Assembly: GCF_039614715.1 (NCBI RefSeq)
Contig: NZ_CP154857.1
Coordinates: forward strand, 1,426,001 to 1,490,000
Length of the DNA: 64,000 bases
Direction: 5' to 3'
From: Microbacterium sp. AZCO
GTDB lineage: Bacteria > Actinomycetota > Actinomycetes > Actinomycetales > Microbacteriaceae
Position 1 is the first letter of the stretch, and every line of letters starts with the position of its first letter. Under the pieces are notes generated by a model. The model was not told the DNA's origin. It did not search any database and worked only from the letters and a program-made list of their open reading frames with translations. Below are positions 54,052 to 63,289 of the stretch, piece by piece. The position numbers were made by a program, and so were the translations under genes.

Positions 54052-56214
54052 TCAGCTCTTCGCCAGTGCGGCGCGCTCCTCCATGCCGACGCGGCGCTCG
54101 ATCGCCGTGGCGAGACCGGCGTGGCGCTGCAGCGCGGGATCGTCCGCGAGCACGTGCTCGGCGGCATCCCGAGCCTCTGCGATGAGATCCGCGTCCTTCA
54201 CGACGCGCAGCAGTCGCAGCGACGACCGCACGCCCGACTGGGCATCGCCCAGCACGTCGCCTTCGCCGCGCAGCTCGAGGTCGACTTCGGCGAGCTCGAA
54301 GCCGTCGAGCGTCGCGGCGACCGCCTCGACGCGCGCGCGGGCGGACGTGCCGGGCGCCGCCTCCGTGACGAGGAGGCAGAGACCGGGCACTCCCCCGCGG
54401 CCGACGCGGCCGCGCAGCTGGTGCAGCTGCGAGACGCCGAAGCGGTCGGCCTCGAGGATCGCCATCGTCGACGCGTTGGGCACGTCGACTCCGACCTCGA
54501 CGACGGTCGTCGCCACGAGAACGTCGATGTCGCCCCGTGCGAAGGCCTGCATGACGGCATCCTTCTCGTCGGAGGGCATCTTGCCGTGCAGGATCTCGAC
54601 GCGGATGTCGGAGAAGGCGGGATGCCGGGACAGCAGGTCGCCCGCCTGCACGACCCCCCACCTGGTGCGGGTCGTGGAGCCCTCCTCGGGCTCGACGTTC
54701 TCGTCGGCGGTGTCGTCCTTCGTGGCGGCCTCGGCGTCGATCGCGGCGCACACGACGAAGGCCTGGCGACCCTGACCGACCTCCTCCGCGATGCGCTCCC
54801 AGACGCGGGCGAACCATGCCGGCTTCTCGGCGAGCGGCGCGACGAAGGTCTGGATTCCCGCGCGCCCCTGCGGCATCGTGCGGATCGTCGACACGTCGAG
54901 GTCGCCGAAGACGGTCATCGCCACCGTGCGCGGGATCGGCGTCGCGGTGAGCACGAGCGCGTGCGGCGAGCTCCCCTTCGCGCGCAGCGACTCGCGCTGC
55001 TCAACGCCGAAGCGATGCTGCTCGTCGACGACGACGAGGCCGAGGTCGGCGAAGGTCGTCGATTCGCTGAGGAGCGCGTGCGTGCCCACGACGATGCGAG
55101 CCTGCCCCGACGCCACGCGCAGGGCCGCTTTCCGGCGCTCCGCGGCGGTGAGCTGACCGGTGAGGAGCGTGGGCATGAGCTCGGGCGCGAGCTGCGGGCC
55201 CAGCATCCGCGCGATGGAACGCACGTGCTGCGCCGCGAGCACCTCGGTCGGTGCGATGAGGGCCGACTGGCCGCCGCTCTCGGCGACCTGCAGCATGGCG
55301 CGCAGCGCGACGAGCGTCTTGCCCGACCCGACCTCGCCCTGCACGAGGCGGTTCATGGGCCACTCGCCGACGAGGTCGCGCTCGACCTGATCGCCGACCG
55401 TGATCTGATCGGGGGTGCGGGGGAACGGCAGCGCGTCGTCGAAGCGCTGCAGCAGTGCGCCCGCCGGCCGCTTCGTGGCCGAGAGGGCGCGCACGAACTG
55501 GCGCTGCTGGAGGAGGGCCGCCTGGAGGACGAACGCCTCGTGCCATCGGAGCGTTTCGCGGGCCTGCTCGATCTGGTCTTCGAAGTCGGGGCGGTGGATG
55601 CGCTCGATGGCGGTGCGGGCGTCGAGCAGACCGTGCTGCGCACGCAGGGCATCGGGCAGCGGATCCCCGATCTCGCCGAGCCCGGCGAGCACGAGCTCCA
55701 CAATCTTCGTGAACTGCCAGCTCGCGACCGTCGACGTCGCCGGATAGATCGGGATCGGCAGGTTCGCGTAGGCCTGGGCGTTCAGCCGCGCCGTGTCCTC
55801 GTCGTCGAAGAGCTCGTAGTCGGGGTGCGCGAGCTGCTTCGCCCCGCGGTATTCGCCCACCTTGCCCGCGAAGATGCCCCGTCGGCCGGGCCGCAGGTCT
55901 TTCAACCGCCAGGCCTGATTGAAGAAGGTGAGCGAGAGCTCGCCGTTGCCGTCGCTGATGACGACCTCGAGGATGTTCCCCTTGCGTGCCTGCATGCGCC
56001 GCTCGGCGGCGCGGCGCACTTCGGCCACGATCGTCACCGGCTCGCCGACGGGCAGCGAAGGGATGGGCGTGAGCTCCCCGCGCCGCGCATACCGCCGCGG
56101 ATAGTGCGCCAGGAGGTCGCCGACGGTCTTCATGCCGAACGCGCGCTCCAGCACCCCGGCCGTCTTGCCCCCGACGGCGCCGTCGAGGCGCGATTCGAGG
56201 GTGTGGCCGGGCAT
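54052..56214 (-). CDS. recG: ATP-dependent DNA helicase RecG
   Basis: RecG remodels stalled forks and Holliday junctions. The 720-residue protein has the wedge (OB) domain at about 60-150, Walker A GEVGSGKTLVALRAM near residue 290, DEQHRFGVEQRE (DExH), TATPIPRT, and helicase C motifs ATTVVEVGVDVPNA and HQLRGRVGRGG. An acidic insertion (KDDTADENVEPEEG) lies between the helicase lobes. ATG at 56214 with TAGAGT six bases upstream. Confidence 0.96.
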   Translation of the reverse strand: MPGHTLESRLDGAVGGKTAGVLERAFGMKTVGDLLAHYPRRYARRGELTPIPSLPVGEPVTIVAEVRRAAERRMQARKGNILEVVISDGNGELSLTFFNQAWRLKDLRPGRRGIFAGKVGEYRGAKQLAHPDYELFDDEDTARLNAQAYANLPIPIYPATSTVASWQFTKIVELVLAGLGEIGDPLPDALRAQHGLLDARTAIERIHRPDFEDQIEQARETLRWHEAFVLQAALLQQRQFVRALSATKRPAGALLQRFDDALPFPRTPDQITVGDQVERDLVGEWPMNRLVQGEVGSGKTLVALRAMLQVAESGGQSALIAPTEVLAAQHVRSIARMLGPQLAPELMPTLLTGQLTAAERRKAALRVASGQARIVVGTHALLSESTTFADLGLVVVDEQHRFGVEQRESLRAKGSSPHALVLTATPIPRTVAMTVFGDLDVSTIRTMPQGRAGIQTFVAPLAEKPAWFARVWERIAEEVGQGRQAFVVCAAIDAEAATKDDTADENVEPEEGSTTRTRWGVVQAGDLLSRHPAFSDIRVEILHGKMPSDEKDAVMQAFARGDIDVLVATTVVEVGVDVPNASTMAILEADRFGVSQLHQLRGRVGRGGVPGLCLLVTEAAPGTSARARVEAVAATLDGFELAEVDLELRGEGDVLGDAQSGVRSSLRLLRVVKDADLIAEARDAAEHVLADDPALQRHAGLATAIERRVGMEERAALAKS

Positions 56215-56220
56215 GCGTCC

Positions 56221-56258
56221 ACTCTAGACAACGCCTCCGACGCCGCGGTTTGTAGGGT
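56221..56258. promoter_or_regulatory. divergent leaderless promoters of recG and rsmD
   Basis: On the minus strand TAGAGT (56226-56221), six bases, recG ATG. On the plus strand TAGGGT (56253-56258), six bases, rsmD GTG. The two -10 elements are 26 bases apart. Confidence 0.6.
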
Positions 56259-56264
56259 GGGAGC

Positions 56265-56846
56265 GTGACGCGCATCATCGCCGGCCGCGCCGGCGGGACG
56301 ACCCTCGACGTCCCCGGCAGCGGCACGCGGCCCACGAGCGACCGGGTGCGCGAGTCGCTCTTCGGCGCCCTCGAGTCGGCCGACGCCCTCATCGGCGCCC
56401 GGGTCGTCGACCTCTACGCGGGCTCCGGCGCCCTGGGCCTCGAGGCTGTCAGCCGTGGCGCGGCATCCGCCGATCTCGTGGAGCGGGCGGGCCCCGCCGC
56501 GACGGTCGTCCAGCGCAATGCGGCGCGCGTGACGAAGGCGATGGGACGGGATGCCGCGATCCGCGTGCATCGCCTCGCGGTGTCGGCGTATCTCGCCCGT
56601 GCCGCCGGTCCGTTCGACCTCGCGTTCCTCGACCCGCCGTACGACCTCGGCGAGGCTGAGCTCGCGTCGGCTCTGGACGCCCTGCGCCCGCTGCTCTCCG
56701 AGCACGCCGTGGTGGTCGTGGAGCGGGCGCGACGCTCCCCCGCGCCCGACTGGCACTCCGCCGGGCTCGAGGCGCTGCGCGATCGCGCCTACGGCGAGAC
56801 GACGATGTGGTGGGGTCAGCCCCGCGCCGAGTCCCAGTCCCGATAG
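56265..56846 (+). CDS. rsmD: 16S rRNA (guanine-966-N2)-methyltransferase
   Basis: RsmD methylates G966 of 16S rRNA. The 193-residue protein has TRIIAGRAGGTTLDVPG, RPTSDRVRESLFGAL, the SAM site VVDLYAGSGALGLEAVSRGA, and the catalytic FLDPPYDLGE. GTG at 56265 is leaderless. Its last 31 bases overlap the end of the converging thiL. Confidence 0.95.
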   Translation: MTRIIAGRAGGTTLDVPGSGTRPTSDRVRESLFGALESADALIGARVVDLYAGSGALGLEAVSRGAASADLVERAGPAATVVQRNAARVTKAMGRDAAIRVHRLAVSAYLARAAGPFDLAFLDPPYDLGEAELASALDALRPLLSEHAVVVVERARRSPAPDWHSAGLEALRDRAYGETTMWWGQPRAESQSR

Positions 56847-57805
56847 GGATCCCAGCCGCCGGCCGTCGCGGGTGCGGCGTCATCGACGAGCACCGACAGG
56901 TCTCCACGGTCGGTCACGAGGCCGATCCGGCGGAACCCGTCGGGCAGCGCCGCTTCGGCGGGGAACGTCGCGAGAAGGGCGTGGTCCTCTCCCCCGCTCA
57001 GCGCCGGCTCGGGCCCGACGGCGCGACCGTCGAGGACGATCGTCACGCCGGAGGCGTCGGCCATGCGCCGCGCGTCGAGCACGAGCCCGTCCGAGACGTC
57101 CATGAGGGCGGTCGCCCCGGCGTCCGCGGCCACAGGGCCGAGGGCGAGCGGCGGGGCCGGACGCAGCTGCGCGGCCAGCGCCTCGCGCTCCTCCGGGGCG
57201 AGCACGTCGGGGTCGACGGGAATCGGCGTGCCCGCGGCATCCCGGAACCGACCGAAGAGGAGCGCGAGGCCGTGGGCGGCGCGGCCGAGCTCGCCCGCGA
57301 CGGCCACGACGTCGCCGGGGCGCGCTCCCGATCGGCGCACCGGCGTGCGTCCATCGAGCGACCCGAGCGCGGTGACGGCGATCGTGAGGGTGTCCGACAC
57401 GGTCAGGTCGCCGCCCTCGACCGCACAGCCGGGGACGAGTGTCTCGCACGCGGCGCGCAGTCCATCCGCGAGGCCCTCGACGAAGGTCAGGAGCGTGTCG
57501 TCGGGCATGGCGAGGGCGACGAGGAGCGCGGTCGGACGCGCGCCCATCGCCGCGACGTCCGCGAGGTTGACGGCAGCGGCCTTCCAGCCCAGGTCGAACG
57601 CGCTCGACCAGGCCAGGCGGAAGTCCGGCCCGTGCACGAGCGTGTCGGTGGTCGCGACGACCCGTCCATCCGGCGCCGCGAGGACGGCCGCGTCGTCCCC
57701 CGGACCGAGGAGGGCCGACGACGGGCCGAGGCGGTCGAGGATCGCCCGCAGGATCACACCCTCGGAGAGGTCTCCGACGCGGGATGCGGCGGCGGGAGAG
57801 CTCAT
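56816..57805 (-). CDS. thiL: thiamine-monophosphate kinase
   Basis: ThiL phosphorylates thiamine monophosphate to the diphosphate. The 329-residue protein has LGPGDDAAVLAAPDGRVVATTDTLVHGPDF, WKAAAVNLADVAAMGARP, VEGGDLTVSD, ALMDVSDGLVLDARRMA and LSGGEDHALLATFP. The ATG at 57805 has TAACCT six bases upstream. Its 3' end overlaps rsmD by 31 bases. Confidence 0.95.
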   Translation of the reverse strand: MSSPAAASRVGDLSEGVILRAILDRLGPSSALLGPGDDAAVLAAPDGRVVATTDTLVHGPDFRLAWSSAFDLGWKAAAVNLADVAAMGARPTALLVALAMPDDTLLTFVEGLADGLRAACETLVPGCAVEGGDLTVSDTLTIAVTALGSLDGRTPVRRSGARPGDVVAVAGELGRAAHGLALLFGRFRDAAGTPIPVDPDVLAPEEREALAAQLRPAPPLALGPVAADAGATALMDVSDGLVLDARRMADASGVTIVLDGRAVGPEPALSGGEDHALLATFPAEAALPDGFRRIGLVTDRGDLSVLVDDAAPATAGGWDPYRDWDSARG

Positions 57806-57811
57806 CGTGCC

Positions 57812-57821
57812 AGGTTAGCCT
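57812..57821. promoter_or_regulatory. bidirectional leaderless promoter thiL/DUF3515
   Basis: The ten bases AGGTTAGCCT carry a minus-strand -10, TAACCT (57817-57812), six bases before the thiL ATG, and a plus-strand -10, TAGCCT (57816-57821), six bases before the DUF3515 GTG. The two elements share two bases. The whole spacer is 22 bases. Confidence 0.65.
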
Positions 57822-57827
57822 GGAGGG

Positions 57828-58331
57828 GTGATCCGATCCCGCCGCGTCCGCTCTGCGGGAGCCGTCACCGCTCTTCTCGTGGCGACCGCGGCACTCGCCG
57901 GCTGCAGCAGCACGGTCTCGCTGCAGGCCGCGCCGGACGCGAACGATCCGCGCTGCGCCGACGTCACGGTGCGCCTCCCCCAGACCGTCGACGGGCAGCA
58001 GCGGCGCTGGACCGACGCGCAGGCCACGGGGGCGTGGGGCGATCCGGCATCGGTGCTGCTCACCTGCGGCGTCGAGCCGCCCGGACCCTCCACCCTGCGG
58101 TGCATCACCGTCGGCGGCGTCGACTGGCTCGTCGACGAATCCGAGTCGCCCCACTACCGGCTGACGACCTACGGGCGCACGCCCGCCGTGCAGCTGTACA
58201 TCGACAATCAGGCGGTGTCGCCCAACAACGTGCTCGACGACGTGCGTCTGGCCGTGTCGCAGCTGCCGAAGTCCGCCGAGTGCACGGCGCCCGAAGCCCC
58301 GCTCGACGAGCAGGACTCGGGCACCGGCTGA
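57828..58331 (+). CDS. DUF3515 lipoprotein
   Basis: A 167-residue lipoprotein of the actinobacterial DUF3515 family, function unknown. The signal peptide ends at ALAGCSS (Cys 26). The family core is VRLPQTVDGQQRRWTDAQATGAWGDP, CGVEPPGPST, and WLVDESESPHYRLTTYGRTPAVQLYID. GTG at 57828 is probably leaderless. Usually it neighbours ddl and thiL, as here. Its stop abuts that of ddl (TGATCA). Confidence 0.92.
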   Translation: MIRSRRVRSAGAVTALLVATAALAGCSSTVSLQAAPDANDPRCADVTVRLPQTVDGQQRRWTDAQATGAWGDPASVLLTCGVEPPGPSTLRCITVGGVDWLVDESESPHYRLTTYGRTPAVQLYIDNQAVSPNNVLDDVRLAVSQLPKSAECTAPEAPLDEQDSGTG

Positions 58332-59420
58332 TCAGGACGCTCGCTCGAGCGCGGTGTCGACGAGCTCCGAGATGAGCTCGGGGTAGGTCATGCCCGATGC
58401 GAGCCAGCACTTCGGGAACATCGAGATCGGCGTGAAGCCGGGCATCGTGTTGAGCTCGTTGACGACGAGGCCGTCGGCGGTGAGGAAGAAGTCGACGCGG
58501 GCGAGACCGCGCCCGTCGACCGCCTCGAAGGCGCGGACGCCGAGCTCCTGGATCGCCGCGATCTCGGCATCGGTGAGATCCGCCGGGCACACGACATCGG
58601 CGCCGTCGCCTCCGAGGTACTTGCCCTCGAAGTCGTAGAACTCCCGCGTCGTGAGGACGATCTCGCCGGGGAGCGAGGCGCGCGTGGGGGCGCCCCCGCG
58701 ACCCTCCAGGACCGCGACCTCCACTTCGCGGCCGACGATCGCCGACTCGATGAGGACCTTGTCGTCCTCGGCGAAGGCGAGCTCGAGCCCAGCGTCGAGC
58801 TCCGACGGGTCGTGCACCTTGGACACGCCGACGCTCGACCCCGCCCGTGCGGGCTTGACGAAGACGGGGTCGCCGAGGGAGGCGGCATCCCTCCGCACAC
58901 CCTCGGGATCGGACGCCCACCGCGCGCGGGTGACCGTGATCCACGGCGACACCGACACTCCCGCGGCCTGGAGCACGATCTTCATGAAGTGCTTGTCCAT
59001 GCACAGCGCCGAGTCGAGCACCCCGCCGCCCGCGTAGGGGATCTCGAGGGTGTCGAAGAAGCCCTGGATCGTTCCGTCCTCGCCGTGCACGCCGTGCAGG
59101 ATCGGCAGCACGACGTCGAGGGCGCCGAGCTCGTCGACCGTGCCGTCGGCGCGACGCACGCGCAGCTCGCGATCGCCCACCTCGGGCCACAGGATGCGCG
59201 TGCCGTTGTCGATGACCTCGGGGAGGCGCTCGGCGTCGAGCGCGAACTTGTCGGGCTCGTCGTCTTCGAGGACGAAGACGCCGTCGCGCGTGATGCCGAC
59301 GGGGATCACCTCATAGCGGTCACGGTTGATCGCGCGGAGGACGCCTCCCGCTGTTGCGGAGCTGATCGAGTGTTCGCTGGAGCGACCTCCAAAGAGCACC
59401 ACCACCGCCGGCTTGTCCAT
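58332..59420 (-). CDS. ddl: D-alanine-D-alanine ligase
   Basis: Ddl makes D-Ala-D-Ala for peptidoglycan. The 362-residue protein has VVVLFGGRSSEHSISSATAGGV at the start, LPILHGVHGEDGTIQGFFD, CMDKHFMKIVLQAAGV, PARAGSSVGVSKV, VEVAVLEG, and the metal-binding VDFFLTADGLVVNELNTMPGFTPISMFP. The ATG at 59420 is the true family start, yet the gpsA frame runs 101 bases into it. Confidence 0.96.
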   Translation of the reverse strand: MDKPAVVVLFGGRSSEHSISSATAGGVLRAINRDRYEVIPVGITRDGVFVLEDDEPDKFALDAERLPEVIDNGTRILWPEVGDRELRVRRADGTVDELGALDVVLPILHGVHGEDGTIQGFFDTLEIPYAGGGVLDSALCMDKHFMKIVLQAAGVSVSPWITVTRARWASDPEGVRRDAASLGDPVFVKPARAGSSVGVSKVHDPSELDAGLELAFAEDDKVLIESAIVGREVEVAVLEGRGGAPTRASLPGEIVLTTREFYDFEGKYLGGDGADVVCPADLTDAEIAAIQELGVRAFEAVDGRGLARVDFFLTADGLVVNELNTMPGFTPISMFPKCWLASGMTYPELISELVDTALERAS

Positions 59421-60453
59421 TCTGCGTCCTCTCGCCCTGCGGCTCGTCGTCTTCGGTCGTAAGGTGCGGCGCGATCTCGCGCGGGTCCATGGTGCCGTCG
59501 AGCACGCGCTTGACCTGCTCGACGATGGGCATCTGGATGCCGGCTTCCTTGGCCAGCTGCAGCACCGGCGCGACCGAGGCGAGACCCTCGGCCGTCTGGT
59601 TCATCTGCTTGACGACGTCGTCGAAGCGGTAGCCCTGTCCAAGCAGGCGCCCGGCGGTGTTGTTGCGGCTGAGGGGCGACTGGCACGTCGCGATGAGGTC
59701 GCCGAGACCCGCGAGGCCCTGCAGCGTCTCGGGGTGCGCGCCCTGCGCGACCGCGAAGTCGGTCATCTCGACCAGGCCGCGCGTGATGATCGACGCCTTG
59801 GTGTTCTCGCCGTAGCCGACGCCGTCGACGATGCCGATCGCGACGGCGATGAGGTTCTTGAGCACGCCCCCGAACTCGGTGCCGATGACGTCAGTGTTGA
59901 CGAACGAGCGGAAGTAGCGGTTGCGCGAGCGGCGGGCCACCGCATCCGCCGTCTCCTGGCTCGTCGAGGCGATGACGGCCGCGGTGGGCTGTTCGCGGGC
60001 GATCTCGAGCGCGAGATTCGGACCGGATGCCACGGCGATGCGGGCCGGGTCGCAGTCGAGCTCCTGCTGGATGACCTCGCTCATGCGCAGCCCCGTGCGG
60101 CGCTCGACTCCCTTCATGAGGGAGACGATCGGCACGTCGGTCTTCGACACGAGCGGCCGCACGGCCTTGAGGTTCTCGCGGAGGGTCTGGCTCGGCACCG
60201 ACAGGTAGACCTGATCGGCGTTCTCGAGCGCCTCGGAGAGGTGGTGCGTCGCCGACATCTCCCGGGGCAGGTTGATGCCCGGGAGGTACTGGCTGTTGCG
60301 CTTGGCCTCGTCGATCTCGTGCGCGAGCTCGGCCCGTCGCGCCCACATCGTGACGTGCGCGCCGCCGTCGGCGAGGATCTTGCCGAACGTCGTCCCCCAG
60401 CTGCCCGCGCCGACCACGGCGACCCGCGGCAGCGACTCCGGCCTACGGCTCAA
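59320..60453 (-). CDS. gpsA: glycerol-3-phosphate dehydrogenase [NAD(P)+]
   Basis: GpsA makes glycerol-3-phosphate for phospholipids. The 377-residue protein has VAVVGAGSWGTTFGKILAD, LKAVRPLVSKTDVPIVSLMKGVE, GPNLALEIA, LKNLIAVAIGIVDGVGYGENTKA and LAGLGDLIATCQSPLSRN. It starts with TTG at 60453 behind GAAGGAG, 11 bases inside plsC. Family homology ends near residue 335; the last 33 or so residues are read from the ddl 5' end in another frame, so the native stop may have been lost. Confidence 0.92.
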   Translation of the reverse strand: MSRRPESLPRVAVVGAGSWGTTFGKILADGGAHVTMWARRAELAHEIDEAKRNSQYLPGINLPREMSATHHLSEALENADQVYLSVPSQTLRENLKAVRPLVSKTDVPIVSLMKGVERRTGLRMSEVIQQELDCDPARIAVASGPNLALEIAREQPTAAVIASTSQETADAVARRSRNRYFRSFVNTDVIGTEFGGVLKNLIAVAIGIVDGVGYGENTKASIITRGLVEMTDFAVAQGAHPETLQGLAGLGDLIATCQSPLSRNNTAGRLLGQGYRFDDVVKQMNQTAEGLASVAPVLQLAKEAGIQMPIVEQVKRVLDGTMDPREIAPHLTTEDDEPQGERTQNGQAGGGGALWRSLQRTLDQLRNSGRRPPRDQP

Positions 60454-61213
60454 GGCGCCCCGTCTCCTTCTGCCCGTGCTCGGCCGGATTCCAGCGCTCC
60501 GCCGGCGCCGGCTCTTCGCGGATCGTCGAGAGCAGCTGCGCGATGTCGGCCATCAGCACGTCCGTCGCCGCCACGAGACCGGCAGGCTGACTCTCGGCCG
60601 CGCGGAACGTCGAGAGATCCACGGGCGGGCCGATGACGACCCGCACGGGGCGCCGCAGCGGCCAGAGCTTGAGCTTGCCGTAGCGCGGAAGCACGGCCTG
60701 GCATCCCCACTGCGCCATCGGGACGAGCGGGATGTCGCCCGCGAGAGCGAGCCGCACGGCGCCCGTCTTGCCGCGCATCGGCCACATGCCGGGGTCGCGC
60801 GTCAGAGTGCCCTCGGGGTACACGATCACCCCGCGACCGAGCTCGACGAGAGTCTCGGACGTTTCGAGCGTCTGCCGGGCCGAGGCCGCCGACGACGAGC
60901 GTGCGACCGGCACCATGCCGGTGATGCGGAGGATCCAGCCCAGCACCGGCACGCGGAACAGCGACTCCTTCGCCATGAAGCGCGGCGCGCGGCCCGCCTT
61001 CCAGACCGCCAGCGCGACGGCCAGCGGGTCGGACTCGGAGTAGTGGTTGGGGGCGAGGACGTACGCGCCTTCGCGCGGCAGGTTCTCGGCGCCCTCGATG
61101 TCGAGCTTGAACAGCAGCGAGATGAGGGGCGCGATCACGGCGGCGAGCGGCCAGAAGACGCTCGGCTTCGACTTCTCGGTCGACGCCTTCAGCCGCGGCG
61201 AGGTGGCTGCCAC
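60443..61213 (-). CDS. plsC: 1-acyl-sn-glycerol-3-phosphate acyltransferase family protein
   Basis: A 256-residue acyltransferase. It shows the NHYSESDPLA motif (the NHX4D box, residues about 55-61), a membrane-facing start (about 20-36), PRFMAKESLFRVPVLGWIL, and VIVYPEGTLTRDPGMW. It adds an acyl chain to lysophosphatidate. GTG at 61213, four bases after the murA stop; its end overlaps gpsA, in keeping with a joint lipid precursor unit. Confidence 0.93.
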   Translation of the reverse strand: MAATSPRLKASTEKSKPSVFWPLAAVIAPLISLLFKLDIEGAENLPREGAYVLAPNHYSESDPLAVALAVWKAGRAPRFMAKESLFRVPVLGWILRITGMVPVARSSSAASARQTLETSETLVELGRGVIVYPEGTLTRDPGMWPMRGKTGAVRLALAGDIPLVPMAQWGCQAVLPRYGKLKLWPLRRPVRVVIGPPVDLSTFRAAESQPAGLVAATDVLMADIAQLLSTIREEPAPAERWNPAEHGQKETGRLEP

Positions 61214-61217
61214 GGCG

Positions 61218-62588
61218 TCAGCCGATGACGTCGAAGTCGGCGCCGAGGGCGTCGAGCTTGGCGAACAGCTTCTCGTAGCCGCGACGGATGATGCCGACGT
61301 TGCGCACGACCGACTCGCCCTCCGCCGCGAGAGCGGCGATGAGGTAGCTGTAGCCCCCGCGCAGATCCGGCACCACGACGTCGGCGCCGTGCAGCGGCGT
61401 CGGGCCCGTGATGACGGCGGCCTGCTCGAGCTCCCGACGCGGAACGCGGCGGTCGGCGGAGGCGAGCCCGTGCGGGTGCACGACGATGTCGGCGCCCATC
61501 TGCACGAGGGCCTTCGTGAAGCCGAGGCGGTTCTCGTACACGGTCTCGTGGACGGTCGACACGCCGGGGGCCTGCGTCAGCGCCACGATGAGCGGCTGCT
61601 GCCAGTCGGTCATGAAGCCCGGGTGGACGTCGGTCTCGACGACGACGGGCTTCAGCGCGCCGTCGCGACGGAACTGGATGCCGTCCTCGCGGATGTCGAA
61701 CCAGCCGCCCGCCTTGCGGAAGACGTTGAGGAAGGTGAGCATCTCCTGCTGCTTGGCGCCGCCGACGAAGACGTCGCCGTCGGTCGCGAGGGCGGCGCAC
61801 GCCCACGAGGCCGCCTCGTTGCGGTCGAAGATGCAGCGGTGGTCGTACCCCCGCAGCGAGTCGACGCCCTCGATGAGGATGACGCGGTTCGGCTCGTACG
61901 AGATGATCGCGCCCATCTTCTGCAGCACCGCGATGAGGTCCATGATCTCGGGCTCGATCGCCGCGTTGCGCAGCTCGGTCGTGCCCTTCGCCCGGACGGC
62001 CGTGAGCAGCACCTGCTCCGTCGCGCCGACGCTCGGGTAGGGCAGCTCGATGAGTGCGCCGTGCAGGCCCTGCGGGGCCGACAGGCGGATGCCGCTCGGC
62101 AGCTTCTCGACGATCGCGCCGAAGTTGCGCAGCGCGTCGAGGTGGAAGTCGATGGGACGGTCGCCGATGCGGCACCCGCCGAGGTCGGGGATGAACGCCT
62201 GGCCGAGCAGGTGCAGGAGCGGCCCGCAGAACAGGATCGGGATGCGGGATGCCCCGGCGTGCGCGTCGATCTCCTCGAAGTGGGCCGACACGGCGCCGCT
62301 CGGGTCGAGGTGGAGCACGCCCTCCTCGTCGCCGTCGTCGACGCGCACGCCGTGCACCTCGAGCAGCGAGCGGACGACCTGCACGTCGCTGATGTCGGGG
62401 ACATCGCGCAGCGTGCTGGTCGTCTCGCCGAGCAGCGCCGCGACCATGGCCTTCGTCGCGAGGTTCTTCGCACCCTTCACCTCGACGCGACCCGTCAGCG
62501 GTCGACCGCCGCGGATCGCGAGGGTCTCTCCGGACAACTCTCTGTCTCCTGTCTTCGGACCTGCCGAGTCGCTGAGAAGTGTGTTCAT
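61218..62588 (-). CDS. murA: UDP-N-acetylglucosamine 1-carboxyvinyltransferase
   Basis: MurA starts peptidoglycan synthesis by adding enolpyruvate to UDP-GlcNAc. The 456-residue protein has GRVEVKGAKNLATKAMVAALL (Lys/Asn of the active site), the loop LGGCRIGDRPIDFHLDAL with catalytic Cys (hence fosfomycin-sensitive in principle), EVHGVRVDD, and PDLRGGYSYLIAALAAEG. ATG at 62588 has GAGG nine bases upstream; a GTG five codons earlier has no site. It begins the murA-plsC-gpsA-ddl run. Confidence 0.94.
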   Translation of the reverse strand: MNTLLSDSAGPKTGDRELSGETLAIRGGRPLTGRVEVKGAKNLATKAMVAALLGETTSTLRDVPDISDVQVVRSLLEVHGVRVDDGDEEGVLHLDPSGAVSAHFEEIDAHAGASRIPILFCGPLLHLLGQAFIPDLGGCRIGDRPIDFHLDALRNFGAIVEKLPSGIRLSAPQGLHGALIELPYPSVGATEQVLLTAVRAKGTTELRNAAIEPEIMDLIAVLQKMGAIISYEPNRVILIEGVDSLRGYDHRCIFDRNEAASWACAALATDGDVFVGGAKQQEMLTFLNVFRKAGGWFDIREDGIQFRRDGALKPVVVETDVHPGFMTDWQQPLIVALTQAPGVSTVHETVYENRLGFTKALVQMGADIVVHPHGLASADRRVPRRELEQAAVITGPTPLHGADVVVPDLRGGYSYLIAALAAEGESVVRNVGIIRRGYEKLFAKLDALGADFDVIG

Positions 62589-62670
62589 CCGGTGGGACCT
62601 CACTTTGTCGGTGATGGATGGCGCGGCTCGCCCTGGTGGGGCGCCGGCGAGGGTGCGGGAACGCCTTAGC

Positions 62671-63288
62671 TTACGGAATCGGAAGTGTGCGAGGCCTCCA
62701 CGCCTCGCGACGAGCCTCGAATTCGGAGATCCTGGCTTCGTTGCGCAAGGTCAGCCCGATGTCGTCGAGACCCTCGAGAAGGCGCCACCTAGTGTAATCG
62801 TCGATCTCGAACGGGACCTCCAAGACCGTCCCCGAGCCTGCCGAGGGGCCGATCGTCGCCGTGCGCGACTCGAGGTCGACCGTCATCCGAGCGCCCGGCT
62901 CCGCCTCGATCGCCGCCCAGATCGCCTCGAGGTCGTCTTCCGAGACGACGCCCGTCACGAGTCCCTGCTTGCCGGAGTTGCCGCGGAAGATGTCGGCGAA
63001 CTTCGGGCTGAGCACGACCTTGAAGCCGTAGTCGCGGAGCGCCCAGACGGCGTGCTCACGGCTCGACCCCGTGCCGAAGTCGGGTCCCGCGACGAGGATC
63101 GACGCGCCGGCGTACGCGGGCTGATTGAGGACGAACTCGGGGTCCTGCCGCCAGTTGGCGAAGAGGGCGTCGTCGAAGCCCGTCTTGGTGACGCGCTTGA
63201 GGTACACGGCCGGGATGATCTGGTCGGTGTCGACCGCGGAGCGCTTGAGCGGCGCGGCGATTCCGGTGTGCGTCGTGAACTTCTCCAT
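62671..63288 (-). CDS. leuD: 3-isopropylmalate dehydratase small subunit
   Basis: LeuD is the swivel-domain partner of LeuC in leucine synthesis. The 205-residue protein has [44 protein letters not shown] and [20 protein letters not shown]. It begins one base after the leuC stop. The 82 bases between it and murA show a TAAGCT -10-like hexamer but nothing decisive. Confidence 0.95.
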   Translation of the reverse strand: MEKFTTHTGIAAPLKRSAVDTDQIIPAVYLKRVTKTGFDDALFANWRQDPEFVLNQPAYAGASILVAGPDFGTGSSREHAVWALRDYGFKVVLSPKFADIFRGNSGKQGLVTGVVSEDDLEAIWAAIEAEPGARMTVDLESRTATIGPSAGSGTVLEVPFEIDDYTRWRLLEGLDDIGLTLRNEARISEFEARREAWRPRTLPIP

Positions 63289-63289
63289 G

